DNA from: Clostridiales bacterium
GTDB taxonomy: Bacteria > Bacillota > Clostridia > Lachnospirales > Lachnospiraceae
Reading direction: 5' to 3'
Assembly: GCA_029012085.1 (NCBI GenBank)
Contig: JAQXLK010000023.1
Span: 1 to 47,565, forward strand
DNA length: 47,565 nt
Of this stretch, positions 42,375 through 47,565 are shown piece after piece. Under the pieces are notes generated by a model. It was not told the origin of the DNA, ran no database searches, and saw only the letters and a program-made list of their open reading frames with translations. The position numbers and the translations under genes were made by a program. Within the stretch, counting starts at the first letter, position 1. Each line of letters opens with the position of its first letter.

Positions 42375-42404
42375 CAAAAAAACCGGTTCTAATCGAACCG
42401 GTTT
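42375..42404 (-). terminator. Rho-independent terminator of the HPr gene
   Basis: AAACCGGTTC and GAACCGGTTT form a perfect ten-base stem with a five-base loop; on the minus strand a seven-T run follows. It lies eight bases past the HPr stop. Confidence 0.93.
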
Positions 42405-42412
42405 AATATGTC

Positions 42413-42670
42413 TTACAAATTTTCTTTCATGAACGTTTCCAACGCCTTTTTTGCTTCCTCTTCATCCTCGCCTTCTATTGCAAACTGCACCGTATCCCCT
42501 TTCTTCACACCAAGTCCCATCACGGAAAAGATTTTACCGCAATCCGCTTCCTTTCCGTCCTTTTTCATTGTCACTGTACTTGTGAATGTCTTAACAAGCT
42601 TAATCAACTCTCCTGCCGGTCTTGCATGGATTCCCTGTTCATCTGTAATTGTGTACTCAAAATTCGTCAT
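42413..42670 (-). CDS. HPr-family phosphocarrier protein without the regulatory Ser46
   Basis: An 85-residue protein with the HPr fold. From ATG 42670 (AGGAGG upstream) it reads MTNFEYTITDEQGIHARPAG, placing the phosphorylatable His at 15 as in all HPr proteins that pass phosphate from PTS enzyme I to sugar permeases. The loop that normally carries Ser46 (KSIMGVMSLG) reads GKIFSVMGLG, so residue 46 is lysine and the nearest serine is at 49. HPr kinase could not modify it in the usual way. It follows 1-phosphofructokinase on the same strand with about 140 bases between. It may be one of several HPr paralogues in the genome. Confidence 0.9.
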   Translation of the reverse strand: MTNFEYTITDEQGIHARPAGELIKLVKTFTSTVTMKKDGKEADCGKIFSVMGLGVKKGDTVQFAIEGEDEEEAKKALETFMKENL

Positions 42671-42708
42671 AACAAAATGCCTCCTCAATCATCTTCATTC
42701 TTTCATAC

Positions 42709-42731
42709 TGGTTTGACATACTTCCAAACCA
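42709..42731. promoter_or_regulatory. Inverted repeat in the HPr leader
   Basis: TGGTTTG, nine bases, CAAACCA: a perfect seven-base inverted repeat about 40 bases before the HPr start codon. A minus-strand TATATT box sits beside it (around 42732-42737). Either an operator or a leader hairpin. Confidence 0.4.
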
Positions 42732-42809
42732 ATATAGCGCTTTTAATTCACTCAACTTAATTATAGAATACACAATTTTTCCAATAATTATACTTCACAA
42801 TCTTATTAT

Positions 42810-43715
42810 TTACGCAATCGTCTCAAACACTGCCTCGATTTCGGCTCTTGTGGCAAGATTTTTTGAAAATGCACTGGCACTTCCCGCTGCAAGCCCCATT
42901 TTGAAAGCCTTCTCTGCCCTGCCTTCTCCTAACAACCCGGCAAGAAATCCTGCCACCATGGAATCGCCCGCTCCTACACCATTTACCAAAGTCCCTTTTG
43001 GTGCCTCGCTCATATATACCTTTCCATCTTCCGCCACAAGCACTGCACCCTCTCCAGCCATGGACACCAGCACGTTGGCTGCTCCCTGTCCCCTAAGTTT
43101 TTTTGCATACGGCAAAACACTTTCCTTCGTCTTAAGCTCTACGCCAAAAATTTCTCCAAGCTCATGATGATTTGGCTTAATCAAAAACGGATGCAGCGGC
43201 AGCACATTAAGCAGCGTATCCTTCGTTGCGTCCACTACAACACGAATACCCTTTCCGGCTAGCATCTGCATAATATCTGCATATATGGAATCCGGAACAG
43301 AAGCCGGTATGCTCCCCGCAAGCACTAAGATATCGTCTTGCTGGAGCTTATTAAGCTTTGCCAGTAGCTCCTCCACTTTTTCCTTTGATATCTCCGGACC
43401 CATTCCATTAATCTCCGTTCCATCCACCGATGTCAGCTTCATATTAATACGGGAAATACCCTCTGGAATTTGAATAAATTCTGTCCGGATTCCAAATTCC
43501 TCTACTCTTCGCTTAATCTCTTCCCCTGTAAAGCCAGCAACATAGGCAAATGCTGTACTCTCATAACCGAGGTTATGAAGCACCATGGAAACGTTAATCC
43601 CTTTTCCACCCGGTAGTATCTTTTCCTCACAGGTTCGATTGGTCATGCCTAATTCAAAGTCCTTCACAGATACAATATAATCCAATGAAGGGTTAAATGT
43701 TACTGTATATATCAC
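42810..43715 (-). CDS. pfkB: 1-phosphofructokinase / PfkB-type hexose-phosphate kinase
   Basis: A 301-residue ribokinase-family enzyme that phosphorylates fructose 1-phosphate (or tagatose 6-phosphate in relatives) with ATP to give a bisphosphate for aldolase. The start is GTG 43715: AAGGAGG lies nine bases before it and the resulting M-I-Y-T-V-T-F-N-P-S-L-D is the standard opening. Motifs: GGKGINVS near residue 36, and GVGAGDSMVAGF near 245 with the catalytic aspartate. No fruA permease or DeoR regulator adjoins it, so fructose itself may enter elsewhere. Aldolase is the next gene upstream, and HPr follows, making a small glycolytic/PTS cluster. Confidence 0.9.
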   Translation of the reverse strand: MIYTVTFNPSLDYIVSVKDFELGMTNRTCEEKILPGGKGINVSMVLHNLGYESTAFAYVAGFTGEEIKRRVEEFGIRTEFIQIPEGISRINMKLTSVDGTEINGMGPEISKEKVEELLAKLNKLQQDDILVLAGSIPASVPDSIYADIMQMLAGKGIRVVVDATKDTLLNVLPLHPFLIKPNHHELGEIFGVELKTKESVLPYAKKLRGQGAANVLVSMAGEGAVLVAEDGKVYMSEAPKGTLVNGVGAGDSMVAGFLAGLLGEGRAEKAFKMGLAAGSASAFSKNLATRAEIEAVFETIA

Positions 43716-43738
43716 TGTCTCTTGCCTCCTTATATATC

Positions 43739-43758
43739 GAATCATAAATTTCTGATTC
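43739..43758. promoter_or_regulatory. Near-perfect 20-bp palindrome upstream of pfkB
   Basis: GAATCA-t-AAATTT-c-TGATTC, symmetric at 18 of 20 positions, lying about 24 bases before the GTG start and next to the ribosome site. A repressor bound here, or a stem in the mRNA, would affect expression. No convincing promoter is seen between it and the terminator at 43861-43907, though TAGAAT occurs nearby. Confidence 0.5.
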
Positions 43759-43860
43759 AATGTACCAGCCACCGAATCATTTTTGAAGTCATCTATTTCT
43801 TATCTAAATATTAACCAATTTCATCTTATTCTATCATAATCAAATCATCAAAAAAAGCAA

Positions 43861-43907
43861 CAAAAAAGCTGCTATCGTAACAACTCATCTGTCACGATAG
43901 CAGCCTT
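43861..43907 (-). terminator. Rho-independent terminator, presumably of the fba transcript
   Basis: GCTGCTATCGT and ACGATAGCAGC form an 11-base stem around a 15-base loop; on the minus strand a TTTTTT run follows. It lies 363 bases beyond the fba stop, with repeat copy A between, and protects pfkB from read-through. Confidence 0.9.
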
Positions 43908-43933
43908 TCTTATCTTATTTCAAAATATCTTTG

Positions 43934-44245
43934 CCAATTCACAGCTTCGGATTCTAAAAAATTGTTTTCCATAAGGGCTATTTGCGCGAAATAATGAGCT
44001 GAGCGGAAGAGCTTGCACTTCCATTCGGCGAATATCGCGTTCATCGAAGATGCGTCCGTTGGTACTTAGGCTGCGTTTTTTGCGCGTACAATGAGCCAAG
44101 CGGAAGGGCTTGCACTTCCATTTGGCGAATGTCGCGTCATCGAGTAGCTTGCTACGAGATGCAGCCTTACGTACCACTACGCACGCAACTAAGCGCAAGC
44201 GAGCCCGGTTGGAAACAATTTTATCGAAGCCAAAGCGTCCGCTTT
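43934..44245 (-). repeat. About 300-bp repeat element, copy A
   Basis: Nearly identical (well over 90 percent by eye) to 47195-47505, same orientation. Ends: left arm around 43947-43970 (GATTCTAAAAAATTGTTTTCC) and right arm 44211-44230 (GGAAACAATTTTATCGAAGC) are inverted repeats, more diverged here than in copy B. Inside, a unit beginning GCGGAAG and running through TTGCACTTCCATT is present twice about 97 bases apart. TGGTACTTAGGCTGC has an inverted partner near 44160-44176, here with one extra base. Frames through it on both strands look accidental. It begins about 25 bases after the fba stop and separates fba from its terminator. Confidence 0.9.
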
Positions 44246-44269
44246 GTCAATCCATGAAAAATTTTATTC

Positions 44270-45133
44270 TCAAGCCTTACCTACAGAACCGAATAATTCC
44301 ATCTTTTCCTTAACAGTAGCCTTGATTGCTTCAGCACCTGGAGCTAATAACTTACGTGGGTCAAATCCCTTACCCTCTAAGTCCTTACCAGCCTCAATGT
44401 ACTTACGTGTTGCATCAGCAAATGATAACTGACACTCTGTATTTACGTTAATCTTAGCAACACCTAAAGAGATTGCCTTCTTAATCATATCCTCAGGAAT
44501 ACCTGTACCACCGTGTAATACTAATGGCATATCACCTGTCTTAGCCTGGATTGCATCCAATGTCTCGAAGCTTAATCCTTCCCAGTTCTCTGGATACTTT
44601 CCGTGAATATTACCGATACCTGCTGCAAGCATTGTTACACCAAGATCTGCAACTGCCTTACACTCATCAGGATCTGCACACTCACCCTTACCGATGACAC
44701 CATCTTCTTCACCACCGATAGAACCAACCTCTGCTTCAAGAGAAAGACCCTTCTCATTACAGATTGCAACTAATTCCTTAGTCTTCTCAATATTCTCCTC
44801 GATTGGATAATGAGAACCATCAAACATGATAGAAGAGAAACCAGCCTCGATACAAGCCTTAGCTCCTTCATATGAACCATGGTCTAAGTGAAGTGCTACA
44901 GGAACAGTAATTCCTAAATCTTCAATCATAGCCTTAACCATAGCTGCAACTGTCTTATAACCTGTCATATACTTACCGGCACCTTCAGATACACCTAAGA
45001 TAACCGGACTCTTTAACTCCTCTGCAGTTAAAAGAATTGACTTTGTCCACTCAAGATTGTTGATGTTGAACTGACCTACTGCATACTTACCAGCTTTTGC
45101 CTTTGTTAACATTTCTTTTGCTGAAACTAACAT
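44270..45133 (-). CDS. fba: Class II fructose-bisphosphate aldolase
   Basis: A 287-residue zinc aldolase that splits fructose 1,6-bisphosphate (or tagatose 1,6-bisphosphate) into dihydroxyacetone phosphate and glyceraldehyde 3-phosphate. Motifs: ALHLDHGS with catalytic D84 and zinc ligand H85, GIGNIHGKYP with H177, VLHGGTGIP with H207, and KINVNTE in the phosphate-binding region. The start ATG has GGAGG eight bases before it. The codon use is strongly biased toward a small set (many CTTA/AACC, TAAG patterns), as in a highly expressed gene. A structured leader of about 110 bases precedes it. Downstream is repeat copy A, then a terminator, then pfkB. Confidence 0.96.
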   Translation of the reverse strand: MLVSAKEMLTKAKAGKYAVGQFNINNLEWTKSILLTAEELKSPVILGVSEGAGKYMTGYKTVAAMVKAMIEDLGITVPVALHLDHGSYEGAKACIEAGFSSIMFDGSHYPIEENIEKTKELVAICNEKGLSLEAEVGSIGGEEDGVIGKGECADPDECKAVADLGVTMLAAGIGNIHGKYPENWEGLSFETLDAIQAKTGDMPLVLHGGTGIPEDMIKKAISLGVAKINVNTECQLSFADATRKYIEAGKDLEGKGFDPRKLLAPGAEAIKATVKEKMELFGSVGKA

Positions 45134-45160
45134 GTAAAAATCCTCCGTATTCTAAAAATT

Positions 45161-45247
45161 ATTGCTCCGCCGTATGATTTTTCATACAGTCAGAAGCCAT
45201 CGAGGTTCCGACACCTCCGGCAAATGGAGTTCTCCAATCTGCACACT
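45161..45247 (-). promoter_or_regulatory. Structured 5' leader of fba
   Basis: Between the predicted transcription start and the ribosome site the minus strand folds into clear stems: CCAT...GAGGT-gtcgga-ACCTC-g-ATGG (45197-45227), then GCTTC-tga-CTGTATG-aaaaat-CATACGG-c-GGAGC (45164-45197), and a small GGAG/CTCC stem at 45226-45235. No U-run follows, so it is not a simple terminator, and it lacks T-box AGGGTGGNACCGCG. It is a candidate cis-acting RNA regulating aldolase or stabilising its message. Confidence 0.55.
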
Positions 45248-45254
45248 TGTCCTT

Positions 45255-45260
45255 ATTATA
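45255..45260 (-). promoter_or_regulatory. -10 box of the fba promoter
   Basis: TATAAT on the minus strand in the context GGGGTATAATAAGG, 122 bases before the start codon. The -35 at 17 bases is TTTATT, weak. Confidence 0.6.
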
Positions 45261-45324
45261 CCCCAAGCCCAGTTAAAAATAAAGGAAAATTTTACAGTAA
45301 GTATGCATTTTAAGAAAATTATGG

Positions 45325-45330
45325 TATAAT
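45325..45330 (+). promoter_or_regulatory. Extended -10 promoter of the Ig-like protein gene
   Basis: TGG-TATAAT on the plus strand, 35 bases before the start codon; the -35 at 17 bases is TATGCA, poor. Divergent from the fba promoter 65 bases away. Confidence 0.6.
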
Positions 45331-45364
45331 AAGCTTAAATCAGGTTACACAAAGGAGGTTTTTC

Positions 45365-45706
45365 ATGAGCAGACAGTTTATCGAGATTGAAGACATTCCG
45401 AAGGGATACGAAAACAGAGTAAAACAGAATCTTAGTTTTAAAACAGGCAAATTTGTGTGGCGCTGCCGCTTTACTACAGCTTTAGATCCTAGTACTATTA
45501 ACTCAGACAATCTATATGTAGTAAGTGAAACCGGGCAGCGAATTGAAACCACATTTACCTATAATGATGCCAATATGGAGATCGAGGTGGAACCTCTTGA
45601 TGCTTACGCCAAAGATACAGATTACTTCCTGCATATTACGACCAGGGTAAAATCCAGAGGTGGACAGAATTTAAAAGAACCGGTGGAGATAAAATTCCGC
45701 CTATAA
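45365..45706 (+). CDS. Small SbsA-type Ig-like (Big_5) protein, no export signal
   Basis: A 113-residue protein. Residues 30-113 match the Big_5/SbsA Ig-like pattern: FTTALDPSTINSDNLYVVSE, then TFTYNDANMEIEVEPL and TDYFLHITTRVKSRGGQNL, ending in VEIKFRL. That domain normally sits in secreted proteins, as an Ig-fold spacer with DPSTI-NxxN hallmark, but here there is no signal peptide, helix or anchor, so the protein should stay in the cytosol. Ribosome site AAAGGAGG is strong. Function unknown. It is one of the few plus-strand genes and is followed by its own terminator. Confidence 0.75.
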   Translation: MSRQFIEIEDIPKGYENRVKQNLSFKTGKFVWRCRFTTALDPSTINSDNLYVVSETGQRIETTFTYNDANMEIEVEPLDAYAKDTDYFLHITTRVKSRGGQNLKEPVEIKFRL

Positions 45707-45735
45707 CGAATGCAGCATATTAATCATAAACAAAC

Positions 45736-45799
45736 AGCTGCTACGCGAAAGACTCTTCCAGACAAACATTATCCTTCGTGTAGCAGCTATTTTATTTTT
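45736..45799 (+). terminator. Terminator shared by the Ig-like gene and the convergent amidase gene
   Basis: AGCTGCTACGCGAA pairs with TTCGTGTAGCAGCT (one mismatch) around a 25-base loop, followed on the plus strand by ATTTTATTTTT. It lies 30 bases after the plus-strand stop and just before the end of the minus-strand amidase gene. Confidence 0.85.
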
Positions 45800-46568
45800 C
45801 CCCTGTTCTATATTTTTCCCGATATTCCTCCACATATCCCTTAAAGACTTCCCAACGGTCTTCATGCTCCACAAAATATTTCGGACAGTTCTTTCCGGTT
45901 ACATCATAATGCCGAATTAACTGACTCATATCCATATGATAATAATTCATAAGCTGCGCCACTAAATACACGCAATTATTATAAGTAGCATCATTAAAAT
46001 TCCCGCCTTCATCCGGATGACACATCTCAATGGAAATACAAAATTCATTATAACTGTTTGAACAGTATGCCATCTCATTACAAGGCACACATTGGATAAT
46101 CTCGCCATCTAAGCCAATCACAAACTGTGCACTGGCATAGGTCTCTCCTGTATCCTTCAGATTTTCAAAATAATTACGATTCTGCTCTGCTGTAGAGCCG
46201 GGATTTGCTGTATAGTGAATAACAATATACTGCGGTGTTGTGGTAAGAGCAAGTCCCGGTCTGGAATAGGAATTCACAGTCAAAAATTCTTCTGAAATCG
46301 GCAAATCCGGGAAAAGTGCCGCTGCCCCAATAATCGGGTCCGGCTCCGGATAGGACTCCTGCAACGTCTCTTTCTCTTTCATTTGCGAGTAAAAATGAAT
46401 AACCGAAAATATCACTGCTCCAAATACCAGTAGGCAGGATATTCCAAACAAACCGACCGTTATAAGCCTTTTTTCCCGCTTTTTTGTATTATTTGTACCA
46501 GAATTTTCCCGTCTGGTCTTTCGCTTTTCATTTGTATCGGTATAAAATTGCTTGTACTGTTTCTTCAT
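45792..46568 (-). CDS. Membrane-anchored N-acetylmuramoyl-L-alanine amidase (Amidase_2)
   Basis: A 258-residue peptidoglycan hydrolase. A very basic cytoplasmic tail (1-34), a single helix (ITVGLFGISCLLVFGAVIFS, about 36-55), a short stalk, then an Amidase_2/PGRP-type domain from about 112. Zinc ligands are H118 in IVIHYTANPG, H220 in LIRHYDVTG and C228 in KNCPK; EMCHPDEGGNF is also typical. It cleaves the bond between MurNAc and L-Ala outside the membrane and remains anchored. The start overlaps the stop of the GIY-YIG gene (ATGA), with AAGGATG upstream, so the two are cotranslated. Confidence 0.9.
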   Translation of the reverse strand: MKKQYKQFYTDTNEKRKTRRENSGTNNTKKREKRLITVGLFGISCLLVFGAVIFSVIHFYSQMKEKETLQESYPEPDPIIGAAALFPDLPISEEFLTVNSYSRPGLALTTTPQYIVIHYTANPGSTAEQNRNYFENLKDTGETYASAQFVIGLDGEIIQCVPCNEMAYCSNSYNEFCISIEMCHPDEGGNFNDATYNNCVYLVAQLMNYYHMDMSQLIRHYDVTGKNCPKYFVEHEDRWEVFKGYVEEYREKYRTGEK

Positions 46569-46888
46569 GTTGTTTCATCCTTCGTATCCAGCCGGACAGA
46601 CTCCATAATCCGGGAACATTCCCGTCTTACTTCCTCCGGCATATGTTCAAACAGCTTAAGCTTGTCCTTCCTTTTAAGCTGTTTTACTGCGTATTCCCGT
46701 TTCATAGCCTCCTGTCTGGTAGCAAAAACCTCATAATACACCAGTCTGACCGGAAGTCTTGCTCTCGTATATTTTGCTCCTTTTCCCTGGTTATGACACC
46801 GCATCCGTTCCTCTAACTGATTCGTCCACCCGGTATAAAAGGTCCCATCCCCGCACTCCACGATATACGTATATGCTGTATCTTCCAT
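46565..46888 (-). CDS. GIY-YIG nuclease-domain protein, UPF0213/YazA family
   Basis: A 107-residue single-domain protein: YTYIVECGDGTFYTGWT carries the GIY-YIG pair, followed by LEERMRCHNQGKGAKYTR with the catalytic arginine region and later EAMKREYAVKQLKR. Members are small predicted endonucleases or DNA-repair accessory proteins of uncertain role. ATG 46888 with AGGTGAGG before it is chosen over GTG 46897. It overlaps the amidase gene by four bases. Confidence 0.9.
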   Translation of the reverse strand: MEDTAYTYIVECGDGTFYTGWTNQLEERMRCHNQGKGAKYTRARLPVRLVYYEVFATRQEAMKREYAVKQLKRKDKLKLFEHMPEEVRRECSRIMESVRLDTKDETT

Positions 46889-47029
46889 TTTCCTCACCTG
46901 TCTTCTCTTATATAAAGCCTTTGAGCAATCCTATTGTATCCTAACAAAAGCACAGACACACCGCATCCGTCCCTGACAAAAATCTGTTAAAACCTTCAAA
47001 GGCGAATTCTCTATATACCTTACTATATG
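46889..47029. other. Intergenic sequence upstream of the GIY-YIG gene
   Basis: No gene seen. A minus-strand TACAAT in the context GGATACAATAGG (around 46935-46947) could be a -10 box, with no good -35. The rest of the 46889-47514 gap is the 45-bp tandem array and repeat copy B. Confidence 0.35.
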
Positions 47030-47172
47030 CCAATTATCAATATGTGTGATACTTTTTATAGCAATTTCGCTCTACCAAATACCAATATGTGTAATACCTT
47101 TTATAGCAATTCCTCTCTGCCGAATACCAATATATGTGATACCTTTTATAGCCATTTCGCTCTGCCAAATAC
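47030..47172. repeat. Three tandem 45-bp units plus a partial fourth
   Basis: Units at 47030-47074, 47075-47119 and 47120-47164 share the pattern CCAAATACCAATATGTG, then GATACCTTTTATAGCAATTTC and GCTCTG, differing by a few bases each; 47165-47172 starts a fourth. Exact 45-base period without spacers, directly beside repeat copy B. No protein role is suggested by the frames on either strand. Confidence 0.9.
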
Positions 47173-47194
47173 AAAACGGTATTTTTTAGCTTTA

Positions 47195-47505
47195 CCAGTT
47201 CACAGCTCTGGATTCGATAAAATTGTTTTCCATAAGGGCTATTTGCGCGAAATAATGAGCCGAGCGGAAGGGCTTGCACTTCCATTCGGCGAATATCGCG
47301 TTCATCGAAGATGCGTCCGTTGGTACTTAGGCTGCGTCCTTTGCGCGTACAATGAGCCAAGCGGAAGGGCTTGCACTTCCATTTGGCGAATGTCGCGTCA
47401 TCGAGTAGCTTGCTACGAGATGCAGCCTTAGTACCATTACGCACGCAACTAAGCGCAAGCGGGCCCGGTTGGAAACAATTTTATCGAATCCAGAGCGTCC
47501 GCTTA
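47195..47505 (-). repeat. About 300-bp repeat element, copy B
   Basis: The better-preserved copy. Terminal inverted repeats of about 25 bases: left CTCTGGATTCGATAAAATTG then TTTTCC (47206-47231), right GGAAACAATTTTATCGAATC then CAGAG (47471-47495), matching apart from one extra T. An internal duplication (GCGGAAG to GGCGAAT, at 47264 and 47361, 97 bases apart) and an internal inverted pair, TGGTACTTAGGCTGC (47321-47335) with GCAGCCTTAGTACCA (47422-47436), give a large fold-back potential. It is richer in GC than its surroundings. It starts ten bases past a minus-strand stop codon. Confidence 0.9.
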
Positions 47506-47514
47506 GCCAAAACC

Positions 47515-47565
47515 CTAAATAAAATCAAATGTAGCCTGACTATACTCCAAATTCTGATACTCCAT
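47515..47565 (-). CDS. Possible 3' end of a gene entering from beyond the window
   Basis: On the minus strand 16 codons (MEYQNLEYSQATFDFI) lead to a TAG at 47515-47517, with the frame open to the window edge. It may be the tail of a longer gene, or chance; too short to judge. Confidence 0.4.
   Translation of the reverse strand: MEYQNLEYSQATFDFI

Noticed and set aside
43920-44198. Minus-strand frame of 92 codons in repeat copy A, and a similar one at 47037-47444
   Set aside because: The frames follow the repeat and run into unrelated flanks (the 45-bp array in copy B), start differently in the two copies, lack ribosome sites and show no domain; similarity is due to the DNA repeat.
45161-45247. 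T-box or classical transcription attenuator in the fba leader
   Set aside because: No AGGGTGGNACCGCG-like sequence and no stem followed by a U-run.
47030-47172. CRISPR array
   Set aside because: Units follow each other with no spacers and show no palindromic repeat; no cas genes are present.
47027-47431. Plus-strand frame through the 45-bp array and repeat copy B
   Set aside because: The 45-bp period is a multiple of three, so it keeps a frame open by chance. No ribosome site, and the protein changes character abruptly at the array/repeat junction.

Overview
The window reads as a chromosomal stretch of a low-GC, Gram-positive anaerobe of the Clostridia, most likely a motile, polysaccharide-degrading Lachnospiraceae gut bacterium. 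That placement is inferred from several features: AGGAGG-type ribosome sites almost everywhere, LRR/FnIII and CBM surface proteins, a pullulanase, a YvyF-like flagellar-operon protein, a chemoreceptor, and a class II aldolase with a PfkB-type kinase and HPr. No 16S rRNA or other decisive marker is present. Nearly all genes lie on the minus strand, so each operon reads from high to low coordinates. The plus-strand exceptions are one tRNA, one XRE regulator and one Ig-like protein.

Layout, left to right. 1-400: a YtrA-like GntR regulator and the first codons of its operon partner. 803-6145: a four-gene operon of a CmpB-type membrane protein with an 11-residue-repeat coiled coil, a MarR repressor and a heterodimeric ABC exporter; its leader carries a perfect 20-bp palindrome. 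6358-10282: the SbcC/SbcD nuclease. 10478-11135: an AbrB/PIN toxin-antitoxin pair. 11245-12467: a Na+/Ca2+ exchanger preceded by two unlisted micro-proteins of about 47 residues. 12611-13530: a small membrane protein and a cupin. 13731-23757: a sugar cassette combining a ChvE/MmsA/MmsB ABC importer, a YesN/LytS two-component system, a membrane-anchored sugar-binding sensor and a methyl-accepting chemotaxis protein. 24076-33799: a 1160-residue secreted protein, a metallophosphoesterase and a 1757-residue multidomain pullulanase. 33959-36302: an EamA transporter, a CAP-domain secreted protein with a WalR-like box upstream, and a YvyF-like zinc/HTH protein. 36480-36953: tRNA-Pro(CGG) and a gene remnant. 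37158-42262: an O-antigen-ligase-like membrane protein with a large LRR/FnIII surface protein, and a divergent XRE regulator. 42413-45133: HPr, 1-phosphofructokinase and fructose-bisphosphate aldolase. 45365-46888: a cytosolic Ig-like protein, a membrane-anchored amidase and a GIY-YIG protein.

The strongest unexplained signal is a roughly 300-bp repeat present twice (about 43934-44245 and 47195-47505). It has terminal inverted repeats and an internal duplication, and both copies lie in the same orientation a few tens of bases after the stop codon of a minus-strand gene. Other leads are the two micro-proteins with the exchanger, the structured leader of fba, an HPr with lysine at the regulatory position 46, a duplicated CTC-N4-GAG operator between the XRE gene and the LRR/ligase operon, the hendecad coiled coil in the ABC-exporter operon, and the chemotaxis-sensing-uptake sugar cassette.
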